DNA from: Pseudobutyrivibrio sp.
GTDB taxonomy: Bacteria > Bacillota > Clostridia > Lachnospirales > Lachnospiraceae
DNA length: 64,000 nt
Assembly: GCF_015057185.1 (NCBI RefSeq)
Contig: NZ_SVEV01000002.1
Span: forward strand, 62,001-126,000
Direction: 5' to 3'
Both the position numbers and the translations under genes were made by a program. Under the pieces are notes generated by a model that was not told the DNA's origin, ran no database searches, and saw nothing but the letters and a program-made list of their open reading frames with translations. Of the stretch, positions 18,541 through 28,955 are shown in pieces; position 1 is the first letter of the stretch, and the number at the start of each line of letters is the position of its first letter.

Positions 18541-21500
18541 ATGGAAAAGTTACTTTATGAAAAGCTCTCTAATGAGCGAAATCCAAAATACAATATTGTC
18601 ACAGATATTATTGAGCGTGACGGCGTTAAAATCGTAATTAAAAGACCATATGATAGTGATGCCGTGGCACATATACATAGAGTTTACGATAGTTACAGAG
18701 GCTTGCAGAATATTTTGCAGGGCTCTGATTTTTGCGTAAATGAGAGTAAATTAGTTGGAGATTCCATCGAGAGTGAGTTCCTCGAGGGAGAGCACATCAC
18801 TGAGGCGGATGCTCCTAGATACATTGAGGCTATTAAAAATGCCTATATGCCACATTCAAAGGAATTCCAGCTGACACCAGCCTTTGAGGAAGTCTTTGGT
18901 CATGTGGATTTACCTCGTGGAGTACTTGCATCAGAATTCTTAGATATAGATTTAATTTTTGAAAACATTATTAAAACTAATAGAGGATGGGAAATTATAG
19001 ATTACGAGTGGACCTTTGATTTCCCAGTGCCTATCAATTACGTTTTATATCGCGCGGTGAAGTTCTGCCAGCTTCCTGGCAATCTGGTAGATATTTCTGA
19101 TGCGGAAAAAATTGCATACCAGCAGATGGAGGATCACTTCCAGTCTCAGTATTGCTTCAAGGATGTTAAAAATTTAAATGAGCTTAGAGCTCATGCTGAT
19201 AGTCATAGCAAGACAGCTGCTGATTTTGCAATAGCATCTCGTGATTATCAAATCAAACAGCTTCAGGAGCTGATAGCTGCCAAGGATGTTCACATCAGAA
19301 ATATAGAGGCAGTTAATGCTGAACTTAGAACAATATATGAGAATACTGTAAATACTAAGGGTTACCAGACCCTAGAGAGTATTAGAGCCTTCAAATCATT
19401 TTTGATAGGCAAGGATACTCCAGCTAGACAGGCTAAAAGGCAGCAGAGACAAGAGGCTAAGGCTGCTAAGCTGGCAGCCAAAGAAGCAGCAAAGCTTGCT
19501 GCAAAGGGCGAGCCTGCTCCATCAATAGCAGTTCACTTACATTTGTTCTACGTGGATCTGCTTCCAGAGTTTGTCAGCTACTTCGCCAACATTCCTTATA
19601 AATTTGATTTGTACATTTCTTGTCAGGAAGATGCTGATGTTAATGCAATAAAGGCAGGCCTAAAGAGCCTCAAACAAATCGGCAATTTGGATATTAGAAA
19701 CCTGCCAAACAGAGGTCGTGACTTGGCACCTTTATATGTTAAGTTTGCAAGTGAAATATTAAATCACGATTATTTTTTGCATATCCACAGTAAAAAGTCA
19801 TTATACTCAGGAGCTGAGAAGGGTGGCTGGAGACAGTTTAGTCTTGAGCTACTTCTTGGTTCGCCAGAAAAGGTTAACAACATTTTAGACCTCTTCAAAA
19901 ATAAAAATGCTGGACTGGTATACCCTGATATCCAGGAAGAGGTTCCAATGATTGCATATTCATGGCTTGCCAATGAGGGGATTGGTCGACAGCTTTTTGA
20001 GGAATATGACCTTGGTGAGATGCCTTCTGTATTTAATTATCCTGCAGGCTCTTTCTTCTGGGCCCGCACAGAGGCGCTTCGCCCAATTTTTGAGCGAGGA
20101 TATACCTATGAGGACTTCCCTAGAGAACAGGGACAGACTGATGGCACATTGGCTCATGCTCTAGAGCGTATTTTGCCATTTGTTTCTAGAAAGCAGGGCT
20201 TTGATGACTACATCCTGTATTTAGAGGAAAAGGATACTGTTAAAAATAAGAGTCTTCGTCCATTTATCAACAATTTCAAGGTGGATAAAGAGCTTCTTAC
20301 AATGAAGCTTGGTGCATATGATGTAATTTCCTTTGATATTTTTGATACTCTAATCACTCGCGGCATTTACGAACCTGATGATGTGTTTAGACTTATGGAA
20401 CGCATCATAGCTAATAAATATGGGAAGCATGTTGATTTCCTTAAAATCAGAAAGGCAGCTGAGGCTGCTGCCACTGAGAAATATGGTGCAATGACCACCA
20501 TTGACAAAATATATGTGGAAATCGCCGGGGACAAAGTAATCGGTGATTTGGCAATTGAAATCAAACGATTAGAGATAGATTTGGAGAATAGACTTTGCAT
20601 GCCACGCAAGGACATGGTTGATGTGTTCAACACATTAAAGGCAATGGGACGCCATGTGATTCTTGTTAGCGACATGTATCTAAATCGAGTTGAGGTTGTT
20701 GGTCTTCTTCATAAATGCGGTATTGGTGGATACGACGAGTTGCTTATTTCCTGCGAGGTTGGTGCCCGCAAGGATGACGGTACTATGTGGTCAATGGTGC
20801 TTGCCAACTATGGCCAGGCCAAATTCATTCACGTTGGTGACAATTTCCGCAGTGATTCGCAGATGCTTATGGATAGAGGCATTGATAGCCACATAGTTCT
20901 TAATCCTAGAGCTATGCTTGAGCTTTCTGATATGGATTATTTGAAATCCTTTGCAAAAAGCAGCTTAGCCAACTCCATTATGGTAGGGCAGGCAATTAAT
21001 GGTGGACTTTTCAATTCTCCATTTGCCTTTAACGAAGATGGTACCCTTAATTTCAAGGATATTTATGATTTCGGTTATACAACCATGGGACCACTTTTGA
21101 CCAGATTTGTTCAGTGGATTGTGGAGCAAAATACTCAGCTTAATGAGCGATTACTTCTTCTTGCTAGAGAGGGATATTTGCTTCAGCAAATGATCGAGAC
21201 CTACTGCAAGGCTAGAGGAATTGATGTTCCTGATATTCATTATTTCCTTGCTTCTCGTCGAGGCTGTGCAGTGCCAGCTCTTGAAAATGACGAGGACATT
21301 AGAGAATTACTTTTACAGAAATATCAGGGCAGCTTCAGCAATCTATTGGCCGAGCGTTTTGGTTTACAGCTCCACGAGGGTGATGAGGACAGACAGTTCG
21401 ATTATGAGACAGAGCCTGAGGAGATGCTTGAAGCACTATCACCATATGAGCAGGAGATTTTTGCAAAGGCTGCAGTTGAGAAAAATGCTTACCTCAATTA

Positions 21501-22071
21501 TGCCAGAGATATATTATCCGGCGCCAATGATGTGTCTGTAGTAGATGTGGGATTTTCTGGAACCATTCAGTATTTCCTTATGAAGCTTACAGGTCGAGAT
21601 ATTGCAGGTCATTATCTTGCCCTTCACTCAAATAAGCCAGAGCGAATCGGCGGACGTGCAGATGCTATATTTGAGATTACAGATCCTCGCCTGATTGAGG
21701 ATAGCAAGCTTCTCAAATATCAGCTTTTCCTTGAAAATGCACTTAGCGCTCCATTTGGACAGTTTATCAATTTCACTATGGAAAATGGCGTTCCAGAGCC
21801 ACATTTCAAGGATGATGATTACGTCAGTGATGCGGTGAAGAGATTACAGCAGGGAATTTTAGATTTTGTTTATCAATATGGAACAACTACTAAAAATACT
21901 GCAAATGGTCTTTTGGCAGATGCGACACTTGTAGAAGATTTATTCTATGATATAATTGCAGCTGGTACGTTGACTGAAGATATTGCAGCTAGCCTCACAG
22001 TAGAGGATGGTTACAGTCGAGGCGGAGTTCAGAAATTTGATGTTCGTACTGGCACATGGAAAGTAGAGTAA
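18541..22071 (+). CDS. Multidomain glycan protein: kinase-like N-terminus, RgpF-like domain, HAD-like domain
   Basis: RgpF-like segment (IAVHLHLFYVDLLPEFVSYFANIPYKFDLYIS...NRGRDLAPLYV), HAD motif SFDIFDTLITR and GDNFRSD; N-terminal EIIDYEWTFDFPVPINYVLYRA. Confidence 0.75.
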   Translation: MEKLLYEKLSNERNPKYNIVTDIIERDGVKIVIKRPYDSDAVAHIHRVYDSYRGLQNILQGSDFCVNESKLVGDSIESEFLEGEHITEADAPRYIEAIKNAYMPHSKEFQLTPAFEEVFGHVDLPRGVLASEFLDIDLIFENIIKTNRGWEIIDYEWTFDFPVPINYVLYRAVKFCQLPGNLVDISDAEKIAYQQMEDHFQSQYCFKDVKNLNELRAHADSHSKTAADFAIASRDYQIKQLQELIAAKDVHIRNIEAVNAELRTIYENTVNTKGYQTLESIRAFKSFLIGKDTPARQAKRQQRQEAKAAKLAAKEAAKLAAKGEPAPSIAVHLHLFYVDLLPEFVSYFANIPYKFDLYISCQEDADVNAIKAGLKSLKQIGNLDIRNLPNRGRDLAPLYVKFASEILNHDYFLHIHSKKSLYSGAEKGGWRQFSLELLLGSPEKVNNILDLFKNKNAGLVYPDIQEEVPMIAYSWLANEGIGRQLFEEYDLGEMPSVFNYPAGSFFWARTEALRPIFERGYTYEDFPREQGQTDGTLAHALERILPFVSRKQGFDDYILYLEEKDTVKNKSLRPFINNFKVDKELLTMKLGAYDVISFDIFDTLITRGIYEPDDVFRLMERIIANKYGKHVDFLKIRKAAEAAATEKYGAMTTIDKIYVEIAGDKVIGDLAIEIKRLEIDLENRLCMPRKDMVDVFNTLKAMGRHVILVSDMYLNRVEVVGLLHKCGIGGYDELLISCEVGARKDDGTMWSMVLANYGQAKFIHVGDNFRSDSQMLMDRGIDSHIVLNPRAMLELSDMDYLKSFAKSSLANSIMVGQAINGGLFNSPFAFNEDGTLNFKDIYDFGYTTMGPLLTRFVQWIVEQNTQLNERLLLLAREGYLLQQMIETYCKARGIDVPDIHYFLASRRGCAVPALENDEDIRELLLQKYQGSFSNLLAERFGLQLHEGDEDRQFDYETEPEEMLEALSPYEQEIFAKAAVEKNAYLNYARDILSGANDVSVVDVGFSGTIQYFLMKLTGRDIAGHYLALHSNKPERIGGRADAIFEITDPRLIEDSKLLKYQLFLENALSAPFGQFINFTMENGVPEPHFKDDDYVSDAVKRLQQGILDFVYQYGTTTKNTANGLLADATLVEDLFYDIIAAGTLTEDIAASLTVEDGYSRGGVQKFDVRTGTWKVE

Positions 22072-22107
22072 CCAGATAAACGAACTAGAAATAGAAGGAA
22101 GATTATT

Positions 22108-24573
22108 TTGAGAGATACCTTTAATGTGGTATTTATTCGATACCATTTAACAAAGAAAAATACATTATTATTCCAGGGCTTTTACCCATTCGACAACCCA
22201 AAGGGCTATGACCTTGTGGCAGAGATGAATGGCAAGCCTTATAAAATGGACATCACAATTAACGAGGGCAACGAAGTTCGCCGTCGTTACATTGCTGCCC
22301 ACAAAAGCGTTTCAAAGGAGTACGTTGGCGAGATTACTTTGCCTGAGAATCTTAGAGATGTTAAGAGTCTCAAGCTTGTTTGCGTATTAGGTGAGAATGG
22401 CGCTTCTAATCAGGTTCGCTCAGTAGTTTACAAAGCTACTGGCCGCGATTTGGAAAAGCTCAAAAAAGAGTACGAGTACAATTTAGAGCGTGCAGCAGTT
22501 ACAGACGACAAAATTCAAATCCTTGGCTGGGCAATCGGAAATGTTCCTGAGGAATTCCATTTATATGATGGAAATAAGGAGATTCCAATTTCTGTTAAGC
22601 GTATGTTCCGCAAGGACGTTTATGGCGTATATCCAGAGCTTACAGAAAAATGCGACTCAGGACTTGAGATTGTTTTTGACAAGGCAGATTACAAAAAGCT
22701 CCGTCTTACAATTACAGCAAACGGTCAGGTATACGATTGCAAGGTAGATACAGCCCATGTTCTTACAGGCGGCAATCTTCTTCCAAAGAAGAGCCTTTGG
22801 GAACGTATCGAGCTCTATCGTCAGGACAATGGAATTGGCGCTACAATCAAGCATGCCATTGATAAATTCAAGGATGCCGATGCACCAAAGTACACATACA
22901 TGGATTTCCTTACAAGCTTTGGACCAACAGAGGTAGAGCTTCAGCGTCAGCGTGATCAGGTATTTGACTACCAGCCACTTATGAGCATCGTTATTCCAAT
23001 GTATCAGACTCCTGAGAAATATTTGGTAGAGCTTATTGATTCCATCCAGGCTCAGACATACAAAAACTGGGAGCTTTGCCTTGCCGATGGTAGTCCAGAT
23101 GATAGCCTTGGCAAATTTATTGAGAAAAAATATGGTAGCGATAGCCGCATTAAATATACACATCTCAGTGACAATTTAGGTATTTCAGAGAATACAAATG
23201 CAGCAATAGCACTTGCTACAGGTGATTACATTGTTCTTTCCGACCATGATGATACACTTGCGCCAAATGCTATGTATGAGCTTGTTGCTGCAATCAATAA
23301 GGATAGAACAATCGACGTGCTTTACACTGACGAGGATAAAATTTCCATGGATTCCAAGGAATACTTTGAGCCAGTGTTCAAGCCAGATTTCAACTTAGAT
23401 TTACTTTGTTCAGTAAACTACATTTGTCACCTTTTCGTTTTCAAGAGAGACCTCTATGAAAAGGTTGGCGGATTTAATAAAGAATATGACGGTGCTCAGG
23501 ATCATGATTTGATTTTGCGTTACTGTGAGGCAGCTGCCAATGTACATCATGTGCCAAAGGCTCTCTATCACTGGAGGAGCCACGCTGCATCAACAGCTAT
23601 GTCTGCAGAATCAAAGCTTTACGCCTTCGATGCTGGTGCAAAGGCTGTTCAGGCACATTACGATAGACTTGGCATTCCAGCCACAGTTGAGCAAGATACA
23701 TTCTATGGTTGCTATCGCACCACATATCATTGGGATAAGGAGCCACTTGTTTCTATTATTATTCCAAACAAGGATCACACAGATGACCTTGATAAATGTA
23801 TCAAATCAATTGATGCCAAGAGTGTATACAAAAATATAGAGTACGTTATTGTCGAGAACAATTCTACAGAGCCAGAGACTTTCGAGTATTACAAATCAAT
23901 CGAGAATCGTCCTGATGTGAAAATCGTTCACTACGAGACTCCAGGCTTTAATTTCTCTGCTATTAACAATTTAGGTGCAAAACACGCCAGCGGAGATATG
24001 TATCTTCTTCTTAATAACGACACAGAAATCATCAATGAGACTTGTATCAAGGAAATGGTTGACGTTTGTCTTCGTCCTGATGTTGGTATTTGCGGTGCAC
24101 TTTTGTATTATCCTGACAACACAGTACAGCACGCTGGAGTTGTAATGGGAATCGGTGGAATCGCCGGTCACACCTTTGTTGGCTTAGAGCGCAGCGAGCC
24201 AGGATACATGTTCAGAGCCGTAACTACTCAGGATCTTTCAGCTGTTACTGCAGCTTGCCTTATGATTAGAAAAGAAGTTTTTGAAGAGGTTGGCGGACTT
24301 ACAGAAGAGCTTGCTGTTGCATTCAACGACGTTGACTTCTGTATGAAGGTTCGTGACAAGGGCTATCTTGTTGTTTACAACCCACACGCAGAGCTCTACC
24401 ACTATGAGTCAAAATCTCGTGGCTACGAAGATACAGGTGAAAAAGTTGCCCGCTTCAATTCCGAAGTAGAAAAGCTTGAAAAGCGCTGGCCAGACATCCT
24501 AGAAAAGGGCGATCCATACTACAACCCTAACCTTTCCATCCTTGATGGCTGGTACAGACTTAAGGAAGAGTAA
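22108..24573 (+). CDS. Glycosyltransferase family 2 protein with two GT-A domains
   Basis: LMSIVIPMYQTPEKYLVELIDSIQAQTYKNWELCLADG...LSDHDDTL and VSIIIPNKDHTDDLDKCIKSI...LLLNNDTEI. Confidence 0.92.
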   Translation: MRDTFNVVFIRYHLTKKNTLLFQGFYPFDNPKGYDLVAEMNGKPYKMDITINEGNEVRRRYIAAHKSVSKEYVGEITLPENLRDVKSLKLVCVLGENGASNQVRSVVYKATGRDLEKLKKEYEYNLERAAVTDDKIQILGWAIGNVPEEFHLYDGNKEIPISVKRMFRKDVYGVYPELTEKCDSGLEIVFDKADYKKLRLTITANGQVYDCKVDTAHVLTGGNLLPKKSLWERIELYRQDNGIGATIKHAIDKFKDADAPKYTYMDFLTSFGPTEVELQRQRDQVFDYQPLMSIVIPMYQTPEKYLVELIDSIQAQTYKNWELCLADGSPDDSLGKFIEKKYGSDSRIKYTHLSDNLGISENTNAAIALATGDYIVLSDHDDTLAPNAMYELVAAINKDRTIDVLYTDEDKISMDSKEYFEPVFKPDFNLDLLCSVNYICHLFVFKRDLYEKVGGFNKEYDGAQDHDLILRYCEAAANVHHVPKALYHWRSHAASTAMSAESKLYAFDAGAKAVQAHYDRLGIPATVEQDTFYGCYRTTYHWDKEPLVSIIIPNKDHTDDLDKCIKSIDAKSVYKNIEYVIVENNSTEPETFEYYKSIENRPDVKIVHYETPGFNFSAINNLGAKHASGDMYLLLNNDTEIINETCIKEMVDVCLRPDVGICGALLYYPDNTVQHAGVVMGIGGIAGHTFVGLERSEPGYMFRAVTTQDLSAVTAACLMIRKEVFEEVGGLTEELAVAFNDVDFCMKVRDKGYLVVYNPHAELYHYESKSRGYEDTGEKVARFNSEVEKLEKRWPDILEKGDPYYNPNLSILDGWYRLKEE

Positions 24574-24617
24574 TCGTAAAAGCGAATTTGTTTGTTCAAT
24601 ATTTAAATTAATTATAT

Positions 24618-24745
24618 GAGCTCAATAGCTAACAATCTCTAAGTGTTGATGAAGCTCCACGTGTTAGTGGGCGTAATCAATATCTTAGGATTGTGAGCGT
24701 AATTGAGCGGATTAAGAGCATGCTTAAATTGGAGCATGCCTTAGT
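24618..24745 (+). ncRNA. Candidate structured leader RNA upstream of UDP-glucose dehydrogenase
   Basis: Nested hairpin GCTCAAT/ATTGAGC, ACAATC/GATTGT, CTAAG/CTTAG, TGTTGAT/ATCAATA, CCAC/GTGG, then hairpin TAAG-a-GCATGC...GCATGC-CTTA just before the SD. Confidence 0.5.
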
Positions 24746-24757
24746 AGGAGGAATATT

Positions 24758-26002
24758 ATGAATAGAAAAATTGCTGTAGCTGGTACAGGTTATGTGGGAC
24801 TTTCGATTGCGACTCTTTTGGCACAGCACAACCATGTTGTAGCAGTAGATGTTATTCCTGAAAAGGTAGATTTAATAAACAATAAAAAGTCTCCAATCGT
24901 TGACACAGAGATTGAGGATTATCTTGCAAATAAGGACCTTGATTTGGTGGCAACTCTCGATGGCGAGAGTGCATATAAGGATGCAGAGTTTGTAGTAATT
25001 GCCACACCTACAAACTACGATAGCACTAAGAATTTCTTCGACACATCAGCTGTTGAGGCAGTTATTGAGCTTGTTAAAAAGGTAAATCCTAATGCGTACA
25101 TGGTTATCAAATCTACTATTCCAGTAGGATACACTAAAAACATTAGAGCAAAGATGGGCTCTGATAAGATTTTATTTAGCCCAGAGTTCCTTAGAGAATC
25201 AAGAGCTCTTTATGATAATCTTTACCCTAGCCGTATCATTGTTGGAACGGATGAAAATGATGCTGCTCTTACAAATGCAGCTAAGGAATTTGCAGCACTT
25301 CTTGCAGAGGGTGCAATAAAAGAAAATATCGATACACTTGTTATGGGATTTACAGAGGCAGAGGCTGTAAAGCTTTTTGCCAATACATACCTTGCACTTC
25401 GTGTCAGCTATTTCAACGAGCTTGACACCTATGCAGAGACAAAGGGACTTGATACACGGGCAATTATCAAGGGTGTTTGCCTCGACCCACGTATCACAGA
25501 CCAGTACAACAATCCTTCATTTGGTTACGGCGGATACTGCTTGCCAAAGGATACTAAGCAGCTACTTGCAAATTATGCTGACGTACCACAGGATTTGATT
25601 CGCGCTATCGTAGAGTCAAATCGTACACGTAAGGATTTCATCGCTGACCAGGTTCTCAAAAAGGCTGGCTACTACGGCTACGAGGAAACAAATCAGTACA
25701 GCAAGGAACATGAAAAGGAAGTAACAATCGGAGTTTACAGACTTACTATGAAGTCAAACTCAGATAACTTCCGTCAGTCATCAATCCAGGGCGTCATGAA
25801 GCGTGTTAAGGCAAAGGGCGCATCCGTTATCATCTACGAGCCAACACTTGAGGATGGCACAACATTCTTCGGCTCAAAAGTTGTTAATGACCTTTCAAAA
25901 TTCAAGGAGCTTAGCGATGCAATCATTGCAAATCGCTACGACAGCTGCCTTGATGATGTAAAAGACAAAGTATACACACGTGATGTATTTGCCCGTGACT
26001 AA
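24758..26002 (+). CDS. UDP-glucose/nucleotide-sugar 6-dehydrogenase
   Basis: [72 protein letters not shown]. Confidence 0.95.
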   Translation: MNRKIAVAGTGYVGLSIATLLAQHNHVVAVDVIPEKVDLINNKKSPIVDTEIEDYLANKDLDLVATLDGESAYKDAEFVVIATPTNYDSTKNFFDTSAVEAVIELVKKVNPNAYMVIKSTIPVGYTKNIRAKMGSDKILFSPEFLRESRALYDNLYPSRIIVGTDENDAALTNAAKEFAALLAEGAIKENIDTLVMGFTEAEAVKLFANTYLALRVSYFNELDTYAETKGLDTRAIIKGVCLDPRITDQYNNPSFGYGGYCLPKDTKQLLANYADVPQDLIRAIVESNRTRKDFIADQVLKKAGYYGYEETNQYSKEHEKEVTIGVYRLTMKSNSDNFRQSSIQGVMKRVKAKGASVIIYEPTLEDGTTFFGSKVVNDLSKFKELSDAIIANRYDSCLDDVKDKVYTRDVFARD

Positions 26003-26031
26003 TAAGAGCTTAGTTGGGAGAGAATGGATAT

Positions 26032-27198
26032 ATGGAAAAGAAACAATCGAATAATAGTTACATTCACCTCATAGGGGTAATTGTTCTGTTTTTATTAATT
26101 GGGTTTATGTATTTAAATTATTTGAGATACAAGCCAATCGATTTAAATGAATTTGTAACTATTCAATTAGATGGAATTGAAGGCTATGCCACATTAGATG
26201 TTTCATTTGATTATGATTCATTTAAAGAAAAATATGAAGATGAAATAGTTTTCAAAAATGATAGTTCATCTTCATTATCAGTCATTGAAGATGGCATTCA
26301 TCTTGAAAAGGTGTATGATACTTCAAATGGCGAAGGCTATTCAAATGGCGATAGTGTTACATATTCTTGGAAAATTGATGATGTTGTGAATTCAAAGATA
26401 AAAAACTCATTTGTTTACAAAAATATTGACTATAAAGTAGAAGGCCTTCAGGAAGTAGAAGCATTTGATCCATTTGAAAAGATAGAAGTAACCTTCTCTG
26501 GAATTGAACCAGATGGAAAGGCAACATTAGTTAACAATTATACAAAGACTGACAAGGCATACAATCTAACCTATGTATTGGACAAAAAGGATGGATTAAG
26601 TAATGGAGATACAGTCGTTGTTTCTATAGAGTACAATGATGCCGAGGATGTTGTGGCAGCATTTTCTACAGATTATGGTGTTGCACCTAGCTCTTTGACA
26701 AAAGAATTCAAGGTTGTTGATTTATCTAGCGGTGTTATTGATAGCAGTCAGATTTCCCTTAACTCTCTTAGAAATGCAATAAGCCAGGGCGAAGACCAAA
26801 TTAGGTCAGACGAGGCTAATGGCACTGGTGAGTGGGAAGTTCAGAGCGTAAAGAGAATTAATACTTATCTTTGTACTGAAAAGTACGGTGATGAGCGTTC
26901 TGTAATTTTAGTTTATAAAATCACAGGAAGATTTACTGACAGCGAGACTGGTGATAGTGCAACATTTGATTTCTATAGACCTATCCTCTATAAGGACTTG
27001 GTATTAGAAAACGATGGAACTGTTAGCTTTGATTACCAGAATTACGAAACATGCACTGACAACTATATGGCAGAAGTGGAGCTTGGAGATTATAATCGCA
27101 CATTTTATGTAACTGGTTTTGATACAGAAACTAATTTATATAAAAAGTTTGTTGAATCAAAATTGGCTGATTATTCAATAGAAAGAATTGAGGACTAA
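26032..27198 (+). CDS. Membrane-anchored extracytoplasmic protein of unknown function
   Basis: N-terminal TM (YIHLIGVIVLFLLIGFMYLNYL) and beta-rich repeats; first gene of kinase/Tad cluster. Confidence 0.55.
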   Translation: MEKKQSNNSYIHLIGVIVLFLLIGFMYLNYLRYKPIDLNEFVTIQLDGIEGYATLDVSFDYDSFKEKYEDEIVFKNDSSSSLSVIEDGIHLEKVYDTSNGEGYSNGDSVTYSWKIDDVVNSKIKNSFVYKNIDYKVEGLQEVEAFDPFEKIEVTFSGIEPDGKATLVNNYTKTDKAYNLTYVLDKKDGLSNGDTVVVSIEYNDAEDVVAAFSTDYGVAPSSLTKEFKVVDLSSGVIDSSQISLNSLRNAISQGEDQIRSDEANGTGEWEVQSVKRINTYLCTEKYGDERSVILVYKITGRFTDSETGDSATFDFYRPILYKDLVLENDGTVSFDYQNYETCTDNYMAEVELGDYNRTFYVTGFDTETNLYKKFVESKLADYSIERIED

Positions 27199-27200
27199 AA

Positions 27201-28355
27201 TTGGGAGATACAACAGAAATTCTTGTAGAAGATGATGATAGAACTGTTCTATTTAACCAGGATGCTTTTTCTGGTGACGATTATGTAGAACAGATTAGAA
27301 AACAATATCCGGACCTTATAATTCTTGAAAAACTTGGTAGAGGTTCTTACGGGGCTGTGTACAGATGTGTCAAAACTGATACAGGTACGGGATTACAAAC
27401 AGGTTTTGCAATAAAAGTTGTTGAGATTACAGCTCGCAGCGCTGAGGCAGAAAATACTATCGCCAAAGAGGGAATTACTCCGGAGATATATTGCGAAAGA
27501 AAACGTGATGAGGCGATTTCTGAAATTAGATTGTTAAATGAGTTAAAAAGCCCTCATATAGTTCATATTAATGATTTTGATGTAGTTGAAAAGAAAGATG
27601 AAATAGGTTTTATTATCTTCATAAAAATGGACGTACTTACTCCATTATCTTCCTTGTTAAAAGACTGCGAATCGTATACAAAAAAAGATGCAGAAAAAAT
27701 TGGAAGAAAGCTTTGTGCAGATATGTGCGATGCCCTAAAGGTTTGCGAGTCTCACAAAATTATCCATCGAGATATTAAGCCTGAGAATATTTTTTATTCT
27801 AGAACAGAGAATAAAATCGATTTTTATTTAGGTGATTTTGGAATCGCACGAGTTCTTGAAGAAACAGAGGTCAAAATGACTGCAATCGGAACTGTTTCAT
27901 ATGCGGCGCCAGAAGTTTTCATGCTTAAGAACTACGATAATCGTGCAGACTTCTATTCACTTGGAATTGTTCTTTATCAGGTAGTTAACCACGGACGACT
28001 TCCATTTATGCCTAGATATCCACAACAAACTACCGTAGCTGATTCTACTAACGCTCAGAGCATGAGACTAAACCCAAATGCCAAGCTGGAAGCTCCAGAT
28101 AATGCATCATCAAAGCTGGCAGCAGTTATTACAAAGCTGTGTGCATTTGCTCCTGATAACAGATATAGGACTGTTGAAGATATTTTAATGGGACTCAACG
28201 ATGGCAAAGCAGTAATTGTAGTTGATGGAAACGATGTACCAATAAAAGAAAACATTGGTTTAAAGGTTATCTCATTGCTTTTATTGTTGGCCGCAACAGG
28301 TGCAATTGGATTCCAGATTTTTAATTCAGTAAAAGATATGCTTAATACATTATAA
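27201..28355 (+). CDS. Ser/Thr protein kinase with C-terminal TM
   Basis: GRGSYGAVY, AIKVVE, IIHRDIKPENI, LGDFGIARV, GTVSYAAPEVF; C-terminal TM helix; non-ATG (TTG) start likely. Confidence 0.92.
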   Translation: MGDTTEILVEDDDRTVLFNQDAFSGDDYVEQIRKQYPDLIILEKLGRGSYGAVYRCVKTDTGTGLQTGFAIKVVEITARSAEAENTIAKEGITPEIYCERKRDEAISEIRLLNELKSPHIVHINDFDVVEKKDEIGFIIFIKMDVLTPLSSLLKDCESYTKKDAEKIGRKLCADMCDALKVCESHKIIHRDIKPENIFYSRTENKIDFYLGDFGIARVLEETEVKMTAIGTVSYAAPEVFMLKNYDNRADFYSLGIVLYQVVNHGRLPFMPRYPQQTTVADSTNAQSMRLNPNAKLEAPDNASSKLAAVITKLCAFAPDNRYRTVEDILMGLNDGKAVIVVDGNDVPIKENIGLKVISLLLLLAATGAIGFQIFNSVKDMLNTL

Positions 28356-28366
28356 AGGTGTTAAAT

Positions 28367-28867
28367 ATGAAAAAGTTCAATCTTAGATTTATTAATATAT
28401 GGACTTCAATTCTTATGCTTGCAGGTAGTCTCACACCTTGTATTTCACATTTGGAGCGTGGTGAACTGAGACAACATAGCATTTTCGAAGAGATGCTGGG
28501 AAGAACAATAGCAGGTTATGAATTAGGTTCATTTAATTATTATTATTTAATAATATTTTTTGTAGCCATATATATCTTTATTGGATGGATTAAAAAATCC
28601 GCTAGACCATCAAAAATAATAGAGGCTATGGTATCAATCTTACTTGTTTGTAATATTACTTTGTATTATCAATTGTGGGCATACATTAACGAGAATACTA
28701 TTTTGGATTATCAGCAGTTTAATTATGTGTTCTATGTAAATATAGCCCTTAATGGTTTTCTATTGATACTCACAGTAGGTGATCTTTTAGGACTTATTAT
28801 GTTGGATGTGTACGAACAGACAGCAAAGCAGAGACAAAATAATATAGATAAAGTACTTCCACAATAA
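28367..28867 (+). CDS. Small polytopic membrane protein
   Basis: Four predicted TM segments; co-directional with the kinases. Confidence 0.5.
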   Translation: MKKFNLRFINIWTSILMLAGSLTPCISHLERGELRQHSIFEEMLGRTIAGYELGSFNYYYLIIFFVAIYIFIGWIKKSARPSKIIEAMVSILLVCNITLYYQLWAYINENTILDYQQFNYVFYVNIALNGFLLILTVGDLLGLIMLDVYEQTAKQRQNNIDKVLPQ

Positions 28868-28955
28868 TTGACTAATAATTTATATGTATATATAATTAGT
28901 TCGAGGATTTTTACGCGCAAATCCTCGTTAAATATAACATTAGGTGAATGATAAT

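Noticed and set aside
22657-23163. Antisense ORF of 168 aa inside the GT2 gene, and the other long antisense ORFs (e.g. 49929-50474, 34004-34480, 51285-51743)
   Set aside because: Opposite to strongly supported coding genes, no conserved motifs.
28902-28930. CGAGGATTT...AAATCCTCG hairpin between 28867 and 28956
   Set aside because: Compatible with a simple intergenic attenuator/terminator; no T-run or conservation evidence to say more.
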